Shown: in pieces, positions 54,845-62,335 of the stretch
Layout of the letters: every line of letters starts with the position of its first letter
How positions within the stretch are numbered: the stretch's first letter is position 1
Assembly: GCF_000019965.1 (NCBI RefSeq)
Contig: NC_010571.1
Location: forward strand, 1,922,001-1,986,000
Origin: Opitutus terrae PB90-1
GTDB taxonomy: Bacteria > Verrucomicrobiota > Verrucomicrobiia > Opitutales > Opitutaceae
Reading direction: 5' to 3'
DNA length: 64,000 bases
Made by a program: the position numbers and the translations under genes
Notes under the pieces: generated by a model
The model's database searches: none
What the model was told of the DNA's origin: nothing
Seen by the model: the letters and a program-made list of their open reading frames with translations, nothing else

Positions 54845-56058
54845 TGAAGTTACGATTTCCGATTTTCGATTTTGGATTCGCGCAGCCACGTAGGCGTAGC
54901 TCGCGCGCGCCCGGTCAGGGGCTGAAATCAAAAATCAAAAATCAAAAATCGAAATTATCCTCCCGCGGTTCGGTGCTCGTGATCGTGCTGGTCACCGTGC
55001 TGTTTGCGGCGACGGCGCTGATCGCGTTCACCGAGAAAGCGGAGGACGACCTCTTGGTCGAGGCGCGCGAGATCGCCTCGAACCGGCTGCGGCGCGAGGC
55101 TTACTCCGCGCTCGAGGTGACGCTCGCCGTGCTTGAGGATTTTCGGCTGGTCAACGGTGGCTGGCGCAGCCCGGCCGAGGGGTGGGGCGATCCGCTGGAG
55201 TTCGCCGGCTGGGCGCCGCGCGATGGATTGCAGGTCGAGATCGCTTTCGAGGACGAGAGCGGGAAGCTGTCCCTCCCCCACGTGGAGGCGGCGACGCTCG
55301 TGAATCTGTTCGAGGAGTGGGGGCTCACGAAGGGCGACGCGGAAAACCTGACCGACGCGCTGCTCGAATGGATGCGCAAGGACCACGTCGCGACGCGCGC
55401 GCGCACGTCAGACTACGAACGTGCGGAGCTGCCCTACGGCCCGCCGCAGCGTTCGCTGCGCAGCTTCTCGGAGCTGGCCGCGATCGAAGTCGTGCGGGAG
55501 ACGTTCTTCGACGAGACCGGCCGGCCGAACGAACTCTGGCATCGGTTCGTCGCGACGATGTCGCTGCTGGATTTCAAGCAGACCAACCTGAACGGCGCCG
55601 CGGGCGACGCGGTGCTCGCGCTCGGTTCGCTCGATCGTTTCCAGCAGCAGCAACTGAACGATTATCTGCACGGCACCGGCGATCGCGCGCAGCAGGGCCC
55701 GGGTTTTTTTCAAACGACCGCGGACGCTGCCGGAATTCTCGGCGTCCCGTCCTTGCCCAACGGCTACGGGACGGAGATCGCCGCGCTGCGCATCCGCCTC
55801 ACCGTGCGCGAAGGCGGCACGGCGTTTCAGCTCTCGGCGGTCGTCGCTCCGCCGGGCGGCGCGAAGTTCGTGCCGCCGATGGCCGACCCTGCCACCTCAA
55901 GTGAAACCGGTTCGAGCACCGGGGACAAAACCGCATCAGCCGCCGGGACCACGGAAACGGCCGCGGACTCGAAAAAACTGAACTATCCATTTACGCTCTT
56001 GGAAATTACCGAGAATGCTGAATTTTCTCGGGTTCCTGCACCGGAACCGAAGGCATGA
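54844..56058 (+). CDS. T2SS GspK-like minor pseudopilin
   Basis: The product is 404 aa. A hydrophobic segment RGSVLVIVLVTVLFAATALI with Glu after it replaces a perfect FTLLE. The soluble part has DESGKLSLPHVEAATLVNLF, LTDALLEWMRKD and RSFSELAAI, the GspK helical domain that caps the pseudopilus. The first about 38 residues are encoded by an AT-rich inverted repeat (54853-54956). The Ser/Thr/Ala-rich tail is low complexity. Confidence 0.8.
   Translation: MKLRFPIFDFGFAQPRRRSSRAPGQGLKSKIKNQKSKLSSRGSVLVIVLVTVLFAATALIAFTEKAEDDLLVEAREIASNRLRREAYSALEVTLAVLEDFRLVNGGWRSPAEGWGDPLEFAGWAPRDGLQVEIAFEDESGKLSLPHVEAATLVNLFEEWGLTKGDAENLTDALLEWMRKDHVATRARTSDYERAELPYGPPQRSLRSFSELAAIEVVRETFFDETGRPNELWHRFVATMSLLDFKQTNLNGAAGDAVLALGSLDRFQQQQLNDYLHGTGDRAQQGPGFFQTTADAAGILGVPSLPNGYGTEIAALRIRLTVREGGTAFQLSAVVAPPGGAKFVPPMADPATSSETGSSTGDKTASAAGTTETAADSKKLNYPFTLLEITENAEFSRVPAPEPKA
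54853..54956. repeat. AT-rich inverted repeat at the start of gspK
   Basis: CGATTTCCGATTTTCGATTT on the left faces tandem AAATCAAAA units ending AATCGAAAT on the right (54925-54955). The AT content is far from the surrounding coding DNA, which suggests an inserted element captured by the reading frame. Confidence 0.8.
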
Positions 56059-57188
56059 CCCTCCCCCTGCTCAGATTGCTGAAAGCCGGCCCGCCGCCGC
56101 CGCGGGTGGTGCTGCTGCCGGACGCGATGTTCTTCACGCGTTCGCTGCCGGTGGACGCGGGGGCGACGCCGGCTGACGTCGCGGCCCAGGTGGAGCTCGC
56201 GCTCGAGACGCTGTCGCCGTTTCCGCCCGCGCAGCTGTATCACGGTTTCTTCTGGCCGCCGGGCGCGGAGCGCGTGCTGGTCTTTGCGGCTTATCGCCGT
56301 CGGTTCTCCACGGAGCAAACCGCCGCGTGGGAAAATGCCGAGCTGGTGATCCCCGCCTTCGCCGCGCTGCTCGGCGGCACCGTGCAGCCGGGCACGGCCG
56401 TGGTGATTCCTTCGGCCGAAGGCCTGACGGCGCTGTACTGGGAGCAGGGTCCGGTGCCGGTCCGAGTCGCGTTCCGGCCGGTTGATCCGCAGGCGCCCGA
56501 AGCCGAACTCGTGCTGGCGCGCGGCGAGCTGTTGCGCGAGGCGTTCGACAGCCGCGCGGTCGTGCTGGCGGCGGCGCCCGAGCCTGAGTCGTCGCTGAAC
56601 GAGCGCGAGTTCGTGTTTCGCGCGGAGGCTTTTCGCTCGCGGATTCCGCTCGCGGTGGCGCACGCGCTCGACGTCCGCGACAAGTCAGCGCTGGCGGGGC
56701 TGCGCCGTGCCCGTGCGCGCGACCTGCTGTTGTGGCGCACGTTTCTCGCGTTGGTGGGCGTGCTCGTGCTGCTCGGGATCGGCGAACTGGCGCTGTTCGC
56801 GAACGGGCTCTGGCAGCAGACCCGCCGCGCGCAGGCGGACGCCCAGCGCCCGGTCGTCGAGCGGATCATGTCGGCGCAGAGCCTGACCACCCGCATCAAC
56901 GAGCTGTCCTCGAAGCGGCTGCTGCCGCTGGAAATGATCACCTTCGTGGTCGGCAAGAAGCCGGCCGACGTCACGCTGGTGCGCACGTCCTCCGTCGGAC
57001 TCTACGGGCTCACGGTCGAGGCGACGACGCCGAATCCAGCGTCGGTCTCAGCCTTCCGCACCGCGTTGAGCAGCGATCCCGGCCTGGAGAAAGTCGACGT
57101 GCTCGATCAGCGCGCGCGCGACAACGTGACGAACTTCAGCTTCGCGCTGACGTTCCGTCCCGGAACCATCAAGCCCGCCACGCAATGA
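56055..57188 (+). CDS. T2SS assembly protein, GspL/PilM-PilN-like
   Basis: The product is 377 aa. The N-terminal part (to about residue 220) resembles the actin-like cytoplasmic domain of GspL. A single membrane span (LALVGVLVLLGIGELALFAN) is followed by a periplasmic PilN-like region (INELSSKRLLPLEMITFVVG to SVSAFRTALSSDPGLEKVDV). It links cytoplasmic ATPase and pseudopilus. Overlaps gspK and the next gene by 4 bp. Confidence 0.72.
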   Translation: MTLPLLRLLKAGPPPPRVVLLPDAMFFTRSLPVDAGATPADVAAQVELALETLSPFPPAQLYHGFFWPPGAERVLVFAAYRRRFSTEQTAAWENAELVIPAFAALLGGTVQPGTAVVIPSAEGLTALYWEQGPVPVRVAFRPVDPQAPEAELVLARGELLREAFDSRAVVLAAAPEPESSLNEREFVFRAEAFRSRIPLAVAHALDVRDKSALAGLRRARARDLLLWRTFLALVGVLVLLGIGELALFANGLWQQTRRAQADAQRPVVERIMSAQSLTTRINELSSKRLLPLEMITFVVGKKPADVTLVRTSSVGLYGLTVEATTPNPASVSAFRTALSSDPGLEKVDVLDQRARDNVTNFSFALTFRPGTIKPATQ

Positions 57189-57715
57189 GAACCCTGAAAG
57201 CCTTCTTCATTGGCCGGCTGTTGCGCGAGAAGCTCATGCTCGTGGCGTTCGTGGCGCTGGGCGTGGCCATGTGGCTCTCGAATTTCGCGCAACGCGCCAA
57301 CCGCTCCTGGCAGGCGCATCGCGCGCTCACCAACGATCTCGCCGAGCAGGCGCAGTGGCTCGCCAGCCAGTCGGCGATCGAAACGGGCGCGACGCAGGCG
57401 GTGCAGAATCTCGATCCGGCCAAGACGCTCGACGAGACCAGGCTCGTCGCGGATCTCAGCGCGCTCGCGCGGGAGCACAATCTTCGTTTTACCAACGATA
57501 CGCCGCAGACGGAGCGCAGCCGGCAGTTCGCGGTGCATACGGTTCAAGTCAACCTCTCGCGGGTGGAGTGGGAGCCGCTTAAACGGTTCTACCTTGAGCT
57601 CACGAGTCGCTCGCCTTACCTAGGGATCGAGCAGTTCGCGCTTTCGGCCGATCGGGCCAACCCGGCGCAGCTCAACGCGCAACTGCGCGTGTCGTCGGTC
57701 GAGATCATCCGGTAG
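57185..57715 (+). CDS. T2SS GspM/PilO-like inner-membrane protein
   Basis: The product is 176 aa. One N-terminal span (LMLVAFVALGVAMWLSNFA), a coiled coil, then a small ferredoxin-like domain (VQVNLSRVEWEPLKRFYLEL). Size, topology and operon position fit GspM/PilO, partner of the GspL-like protein. Sequence identity to the family is low, as is usual. Confidence 0.7.
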   Translation: MRTLKAFFIGRLLREKLMLVAFVALGVAMWLSNFAQRANRSWQAHRALTNDLAEQAQWLASQSAIETGATQAVQNLDPAKTLDETRLVADLSALAREHNLRFTNDTPQTERSRQFAVHTVQVNLSRVEWEPLKRFYLELTSRSPYLGIEQFALSADRANPAQLNAQLRVSSVEIIR

Positions 57716-57786
57716 TCGCGCCATTGGTGTGACCGGTGGTGCCGATGTATCGGGCACGCCGCCTATTGCCGCCGTTGCGGTTCAAT

Positions 57787-57810
57787 CCACGGGCGAGACG
57801 CCCGTGCCAC
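57787..57810. repeat. Palindromic repeat (CACGGGCGAGACGCCCGTG type)
   Basis: CCACGGGCGAGACGCCCGTG plus CCAC, a further copy of the element at 17914, in the 226-bp gap before the DUF3570 gene. A partial relative of the 40331 palindrome follows at about 57826. Confidence 0.85.
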
Positions 57811-57941
57811 GGCGACCTTCCTGAGTCTGACCAAAGCGTTACGGTTGGCCGCTTGAGGGTCGGATGTGGTGTGGCGAGTTTCGGATCCATCCGCTGCGCG
57901 CTGGTCCGCAGGTCCGGCTGCGGCGGAAGCGATTCCCAGCC

Positions 57942-59105
57942 ATGCGCCTTCGTCCGTCTTCCTTCCCCCCGCTCCGCGCCGTGTGGCTGCTGCTGTTGTG
58001 GCTCGTCGTGCCGCAACGGTCCGCGAAGGCGGAGACGGGTGTGAGCTACAAGTTCGCGGACTACCGCGAATCTGGCGACCGCATCGCGGTGCGGTCGCAC
58101 TACGGCCTCGTCGAGCAGACGATCGGCACCGACATGCGGCTGCGGGTCAACGGCGTGATCGACGCGATCGCGGGCGCCACCCCGACCGGCCAGCCGCCGG
58201 AAACGCCGGGCGGCCCCGTGCCGCTGACGACGATTCACGACCGACGCAAGGCGTGGGGCGCCGAGTTTTTCCGGCAGTTTCCGCGCATCGGCGTCACCCT
58301 CGGTGCCGCGAACAGCCGCGAGAGCGATTACGTTTCCACGGGCTGGTCGTTGAACACGCTGACCGATTTCAACCAGAAGAACACCACGCTGCTGCTCGGC
58401 GTCGCCGGCACGGACGACGACATCAAGGTGTTTTACCAGACGGAACGCGCGAAGAAACGCACCACGGATCTGATCGCCGGCGTCACCCAGCTGCTCGATG
58501 CGCGCACCTCCGTGGTGTTCAATCTCGGTTACGGCCACAGCGAAGGCTTTCACGCCGATCCGTACCGGCTCATCCAGAAACGCGTGGAAATTTTTCCCGG
58601 TGTCGTGCTGCCGCGGACGTTCGGGGAAAACCGACCCGACGAGCGCGACAAATGGACCGCTTATGCCGCGGTGAATCGCGCCTATCCCGCGCTGCACGGC
58701 GCGGTCGAGGCGAACTACCGGTGGTTCCATGACAGCTTCGGGACCAACGCTCACACCGTCGAACTCGCGTGGTTCCAGCAGCTCGGCGCGCGGCTGACGC
58801 TGCGCCCGGGAATCCGCTACTACCAGCAGAGCGCGGCGGATTTTTATCGGATCGATCTCGAGGGCACGAACATCCTGCCGGGCGAGCGACCGAATCCCGC
58901 CGGGCCGTTCTTTTCCGCCGACTACCGGCTCTCCGCGCTGCGCAGCACCACCTATGGATTGAAGGCGATCGCGACGCTGACGGAGCACTGGCAGCTCGAT
59001 GCCTCGATTGAACGCTACGAGATGCGCGGCCGGGACGGCCTCACCTCCCCGAGCGCATATCCCCGCGCCGTGTTGGTGAACGTCGGGGTGCGTCTCACAT
59101 GGTGA
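57942..59105 (+). CDS. DUF3570 family predicted outer-membrane protein
   Basis: The product is 387 aa. A signal peptide (LLLLWLVVPQRSAKA) precedes ETGVSYKFADYRESGDRI. The rest is beta-strand rich and ends in VNVGVRLTW with terminal aromatic, as in outer-membrane barrels. Near residues 74-82 there is DAIAGATPT, similar to the D-x-x-(S/T)-G-A-T motif that ApbE flavinylates, though Ala replaces Ser/Thr. It leads the cluster ApbE, TlpA, DUF4266. Function unknown; a role with a periplasmic redox cofactor is inferred. Confidence 0.75.
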   Translation: MRLRPSSFPPLRAVWLLLLWLVVPQRSAKAETGVSYKFADYRESGDRIAVRSHYGLVEQTIGTDMRLRVNGVIDAIAGATPTGQPPETPGGPVPLTTIHDRRKAWGAEFFRQFPRIGVTLGAANSRESDYVSTGWSLNTLTDFNQKNTTLLLGVAGTDDDIKVFYQTERAKKRTTDLIAGVTQLLDARTSVVFNLGYGHSEGFHADPYRLIQKRVEIFPGVVLPRTFGENRPDERDKWTAYAAVNRAYPALHGAVEANYRWFHDSFGTNAHTVELAWFQQLGARLTLRPGIRYYQQSAADFYRIDLEGTNILPGERPNPAGPFFSADYRLSALRSTTYGLKAIATLTEHWQLDASIERYEMRGRDGLTSPSAYPRAVLVNVGVRLTW

Positions 59106-60094
59106 GCCTGGGCTTCATGACTCTCGTGGCACACGTCTATGGCGCGCCGACGGCGGCGACACCGCACTGCCCGCTGCGCCGGATGACTTTCGGCGCACTC
59201 GGGACGCACTGCGAAATCCAATACGACTGTGATGATGCGGCGCGCGGCGCGGCGTTTGAGCAGGCGGCGCTGGGCTGGGTGCAGGCTTTTGAGGCGAAAT
59301 ATTCCCGCTTCCGGCCCGACAGTCTCGTGAGTCGCATCAACGCTGCGGCCGGAATGAGCTGGGTCGAAATCGACGCCGACGCGGAACGACTCCTCGCGCT
59401 CTGCGACACGCTGCATTTTCTCACCCAGGGGATTCTCGATCCGACGATGCTGCCGCTGATTCGGCTCTGGAATTACAAAGCCGAACAGCCCGAACTCCCG
59501 AGCGACGCTGCGGTCGAGGCGGCGCACCGGCTCGTGGGCTGGATGCAGGTGCAGCGCGAGCCAGGCCGGATTTTTCTACCGCAGCCCGGGATGGCGCTGG
59601 ATTTTGGCGGCTTCGGCAAGGAATACGCTGTGGACGTGGTGGCGCAGATTGCGATCGACCACGGCATCACCGGGGTGCTGGTGGATTTCGGGCATGATCT
59701 TCGCGGAATCGGCCGGCCGCCCGATCGACCCGCCTGGCACATCGGGCTAGAGGATCCGCAGCGGCCCGGCACGCACTCCGCGAGCATGGCGCTGACGCAG
59801 AACCGCGGCGTCGCGTCCTCCGGCGATTATCTGCGAAGATTTGTGATCGGTGGGCGCCGCTATGGACACATTCTCGACCCGCGCACCGGCCGCCCCGTGG
59901 CGAACGGTTGCCGGCAAGCGACGGTGATCGCCGGCACGTGCCTGCACGCGGGGATCCTGTCGACCACCGCGTTCATTCTGGGCGCGACCAAAGGCCTCGA
60001 GTTCATCCAGTCGTTCCCGGGCGCGGAGGGACTGATCATCACCGAAAGCGCCCGGGCGCAAACCCGCGGATTCTTCAACCATGTCGTTTCCTAG
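59099..60094 (+). CDS. apbE: FAD:protein FMN transferase (ApbE)
   Basis: The product is 331 aa. The enzyme links FMN from FAD to Thr/Ser of target proteins in the periplasm. Motifs are the LRRMTFGALGTHCEIQYDCD start of the fold, FEAKYSRFRPDSLVSRIN, MALDFGGFGKEYAVDVV and YGHILDPRTGRPVANG. A hydrophobic N-terminal segment may be a weak signal. It overlaps the DUF3570 gene by 7 bp and TlpA by 14 bp. No classical FMN_bind target is in the window. Confidence 0.93.
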   Translation: MVSLGFMTLVAHVYGAPTAATPHCPLRRMTFGALGTHCEIQYDCDDAARGAAFEQAALGWVQAFEAKYSRFRPDSLVSRINAAAGMSWVEIDADAERLLALCDTLHFLTQGILDPTMLPLIRLWNYKAEQPELPSDAAVEAAHRLVGWMQVQREPGRIFLPQPGMALDFGGFGKEYAVDVVAQIAIDHGITGVLVDFGHDLRGIGRPPDRPAWHIGLEDPQRPGTHSASMALTQNRGVASSGDYLRRFVIGGRRYGHILDPRTGRPVANGCRQATVIAGTCLHAGILSTTAFILGATKGLEFIQSFPGAEGLIITESARAQTRGFFNHVVS

Positions 60095-60623
60095 CTCCAC
60101 TTTCCCGGCCGCGTTCGCGCGCGGCCTCCGCGGCGGATTCGTCGCACTGGTTTTTGCGCTCTTGGGCCTGCCCGGTTTGGCCCGGGCGCAGATCGCGGTG
60201 GGCGACGCATTTCCCAACCTCGCGACGATGGGACTCACCGAAGGCAAACTGCCGGATTCGGCGGGTCGCGTGATGCTCGTGGATTTCTGGGCCTCGTGGT
60301 GTGCGCCGTGCAAGGCCTCGTTCCCGGCGTTCAGCCGGCTCCACACGGCGTTTGCGGAGAAAGGATTCGTGATCGTGGCCGTGAGCGTGGATGAAAAACC
60401 GGCGGCCTACGCCGCGTTCGTGAAGAAATGGCAGCCGCCGTTCACGACCGTGCTTGATCAGGCGCAGAACCTCGTGCGCGCAGTCAAGGTTCCGGCGATG
60501 CCGACGTCTTATCTGATCGGGCGCGACGGGCGCGTCCGATCGATTCATCAAGGTTTCCACGGGGCCGCGACGGAGCGGGAATTGCAGCAGTCGATTGAAA
60601 AACTTTTGGCTGAGCAGGCCTGA
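60081..60623 (+). CDS. TlpA-like thioredoxin-fold protein
   Basis: The product is 180 aa. A signal peptide (FVALVFALLGLPGLARA) is followed by a TlpA/ResA-type domain with active site FWASWCAPCKASFP and cis-Pro region VPAMPTSYLIGRDGRV. A periplasmic thiol reductase, probably acting on the Cys-rich DUF4266 lipoprotein encoded next (CGC tail) or on a redox partner. It overlaps apbE. Confidence 0.92.
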   Translation: MSFPSSTFPAAFARGLRGGFVALVFALLGLPGLARAQIAVGDAFPNLATMGLTEGKLPDSAGRVMLVDFWASWCAPCKASFPAFSRLHTAFAEKGFVIVAVSVDEKPAAYAAFVKKWQPPFTTVLDQAQNLVRAVKVPAMPTSYLIGRDGRVRSIHQGFHGAATERELQQSIEKLLAEQA

Positions 60624-60633
60624 GGAACTCGTC

Positions 60634-60876
60634 ATGAAAACAAACTCCAACCGCAAAGCCGTTGGTTGCGCGCTGACGCTCCTCGGATTCGCGCTCGCCG
60701 GCGCCGGCTGCAGCACGGTGCGGGTGCAGCCGTGGGAGCGCGCGACGTTCACCGAGTATGCCATGCGCCCGGACCGCGACCCGCTCGCGACCGCCGCGGC
60801 CGAGCACACATTTTTCTCGCGCGAAGCGGCGCACGGCGGTCGTGGCGTCGGTGGCAGTGGCTGCGGCTGCAACTGA
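60634..60876 (+). CDS. DUF4266 lipoprotein with C-terminal Gly-Cys motif
   Basis: The product is 80 aa. Lipoprotein signal with lipobox AGAGC, then VRVQPWERATFTEYAMRPDR, HTFFSREAAHGGRGVG and the terminal GSGCGCN. The conserved HxxxSREA and the CGC end suggest metal or cofactor binding, or thiol chemistry with the adjacent TlpA. The family recurs beside DUF3570 proteins as far as I recall. Function unknown. Confidence 0.8.
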   Translation: MKTNSNRKAVGCALTLLGFALAGAGCSTVRVQPWERATFTEYAMRPDRDPLATAAAEHTFFSREAAHGGRGVGGSGCGCN

Positions 60877-61013
60877 GCCCGATCGCGCCGCCGGACCGAT
60901 GCCGATGACACGGCACGGGGCGAACGGCCGCCTTGCGAACGCGGCCCCGGCGCATATCTGTCTTTCGTTCCCCCGGCGCTGCTCCGCTGCGATGGCGCTG
61001 TCCCGTTTCCACC

Positions 61014-61694
61014 ATGCGTATTCTCGTCATTGAGGATGAAGCCCAACTGGCGCGGCACATCGTGCGCGCGCTCACGCGGCACGGCCACGTTGCGAGCGCG
61101 GAGCTCGACGGCGAAAAGGGCCTGCAGTCCGTGCTGCGCGACCCACCCGATTTGGTCGTGCTCGATCTGAACCTGCCGGGCGTCGATGGCTTGGCGGTAC
61201 TCGCGCGGCTGCGCGAAGCCAATTCGCCGGCCCGCGTGCTGATCCTGACGGCGCGCAGCGAAGTGGAACACCGCGTCAAGGGCCTCAAGGCGGGCGCCGA
61301 CGACTATCTGCCGAAACCCTTTTCCCTCGATGAGCTCGTCGCGCGCATCGAGGCGCTGGGCCGGCGCGGGGCTACTCCCACGGCGGCGGATTTTCTTAAG
61401 GTGGCCGATCTGCAGATGGACGTGCAGCACCGCCGCGTGAGCCGTGCCGCGCGGCCGGTGGCACTCTCGCCCCGCGAATTCGACGTCCTGCAGGTGCTGA
61501 TGCAGGAGCCGGGTCGCGTGTTTTCCCGCACGGAACTGTGCGAACGGGTCTGGCAACGCGATCATCAGTACGACACGCGCACGGTCGAAATCTTCATCGC
61601 GCGACTGCGCAAGAAGGTGGACTCCGGTTTCAACGCTCCGCTGATTCACACCCTCCGTTCGATCGGCTACACCATCCGGGGGCCCGTGGCATGA
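61014..61694 (+). CDS. Response regulator, OmpR/PhoB family
   Basis: The product is 226 aa, starting at MRILVIEDEAQLARHIVRAL. Receiver: acidic EDE, phosphoacceptor in LVVLDLNLPGVDGL, Thr in ILTARSE and Lys in DYLPKPFSLDEL. A winged helix (SPREFDVLQVLMQEPGRVFS, RTVEIFIARLRKKVD) ends the protein. It overlaps the cupredoxin-like gene by 4 bp, which in turn overlaps the sensor kinase. It probably regulates the preceding DUF3570 cluster. Confidence 0.95.
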   Translation: MRILVIEDEAQLARHIVRALTRHGHVASAELDGEKGLQSVLRDPPDLVVLDLNLPGVDGLAVLARLREANSPARVLILTARSEVEHRVKGLKAGADDYLPKPFSLDELVARIEALGRRGATPTAADFLKVADLQMDVQHRRVSRAARPVALSPREFDVLQVLMQEPGRVFSRTELCERVWQRDHQYDTRTVEIFIARLRKKVDSGFNAPLIHTLRSIGYTIRGPVA

Positions 61695-62335
61695 GCACGG
61701 CAACCTGGCGTGCGGTGGGCGTGGCGCTGTGCCTTCTGGCGGGCGCGCTCCGCGCCGACGTGGTGATCGAGGGGCGGGTAGCGTTGCCGGACTCGCCGCG
61801 GCGGCCGGTCATCAACCAGCGCTACGAGATCGTGAGCCGCGGCGGCGTGGTGTCGACGAATCCGCCGCTCGCGGTGGTTTACCTCGAGGGCGCGTTCCCG
61901 CCGGCCACCGAGCCGCGCGTGGTGCAGCTGCCGCAGAAAGACCTCGCGTTCGTGCCCTCGCTGCTCCCGATCCAGGTCGGCACGCGGGTGGAGTTCCCCA
62001 ATCTCGACGACATCTACCACAACATCTTCTCCTACTCGGCGCCGAAGCGCTTCGATCTCGGCCGCTACCGGCCGGACGAGCGCCCGGTGCCGTCGCAGGT
62101 TTTCGACGTGCCCGGCCTGGTCACGCTGCGCTGCGACATCCATGAACACATGCGGGGCATCATCCTCGTGCTGGATACGCCGCACTTCGTGGTGACGGAG
62201 GCCACGGGCGACTTCCGGCTGGGCGGGCTGCCGGCGGGCCGCTACGTGCTGAAGGCGTGGGTGAACAGCAAAACGACGCTGGAGAAACCGGTGGAGCTGA
62301 CCGACGGCGCGGTCCTGCGGATCGACTTCCCGTGA
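61691..62335 (+). CDS. Secreted cupredoxin-like protein with carboxypeptidase-regulatory-like end
   Basis: The product is 214 aa. A signal peptide (AVGVALCLLAGALRA) precedes DVVIEGRVALPDS. The central part, IQVGTRVEFPNLDDIYHNIF and VTLRCDIHEHMRGIILVL, matches plastocyanin-like domains: a His after DDIY, then Cys, His, His and Met as the type 1 copper ligands. The end (ATGDFRLGGLPAGRYVLKAW) is a CarboxypepD_reg-like strand pair. It lies between regulator and kinase genes with 4-bp overlaps, so it may be a copper-binding accessory of the signalling pair. Confidence 0.8.
   Translation: MSTATWRAVGVALCLLAGALRADVVIEGRVALPDSPRRPVINQRYEIVSRGGVVSTNPPLAVVYLEGAFPPATEPRVVQLPQKDLAFVPSLLPIQVGTRVEFPNLDDIYHNIFSYSAPKRFDLGRYRPDERPVPSQVFDVPGLVTLRCDIHEHMRGIILVLDTPHFVVTEATGDFRLGGLPAGRYVLKAWVNSKTTLEKPVELTDGAVLRIDFP

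Noticed and set aside
57705-58988. A 427-codon minus-strand frame opposite the DUF3570 gene
   Set aside because: Arg/His/Asp-rich with no motif; the plus-strand gene has a signal peptide and barrel-like end.
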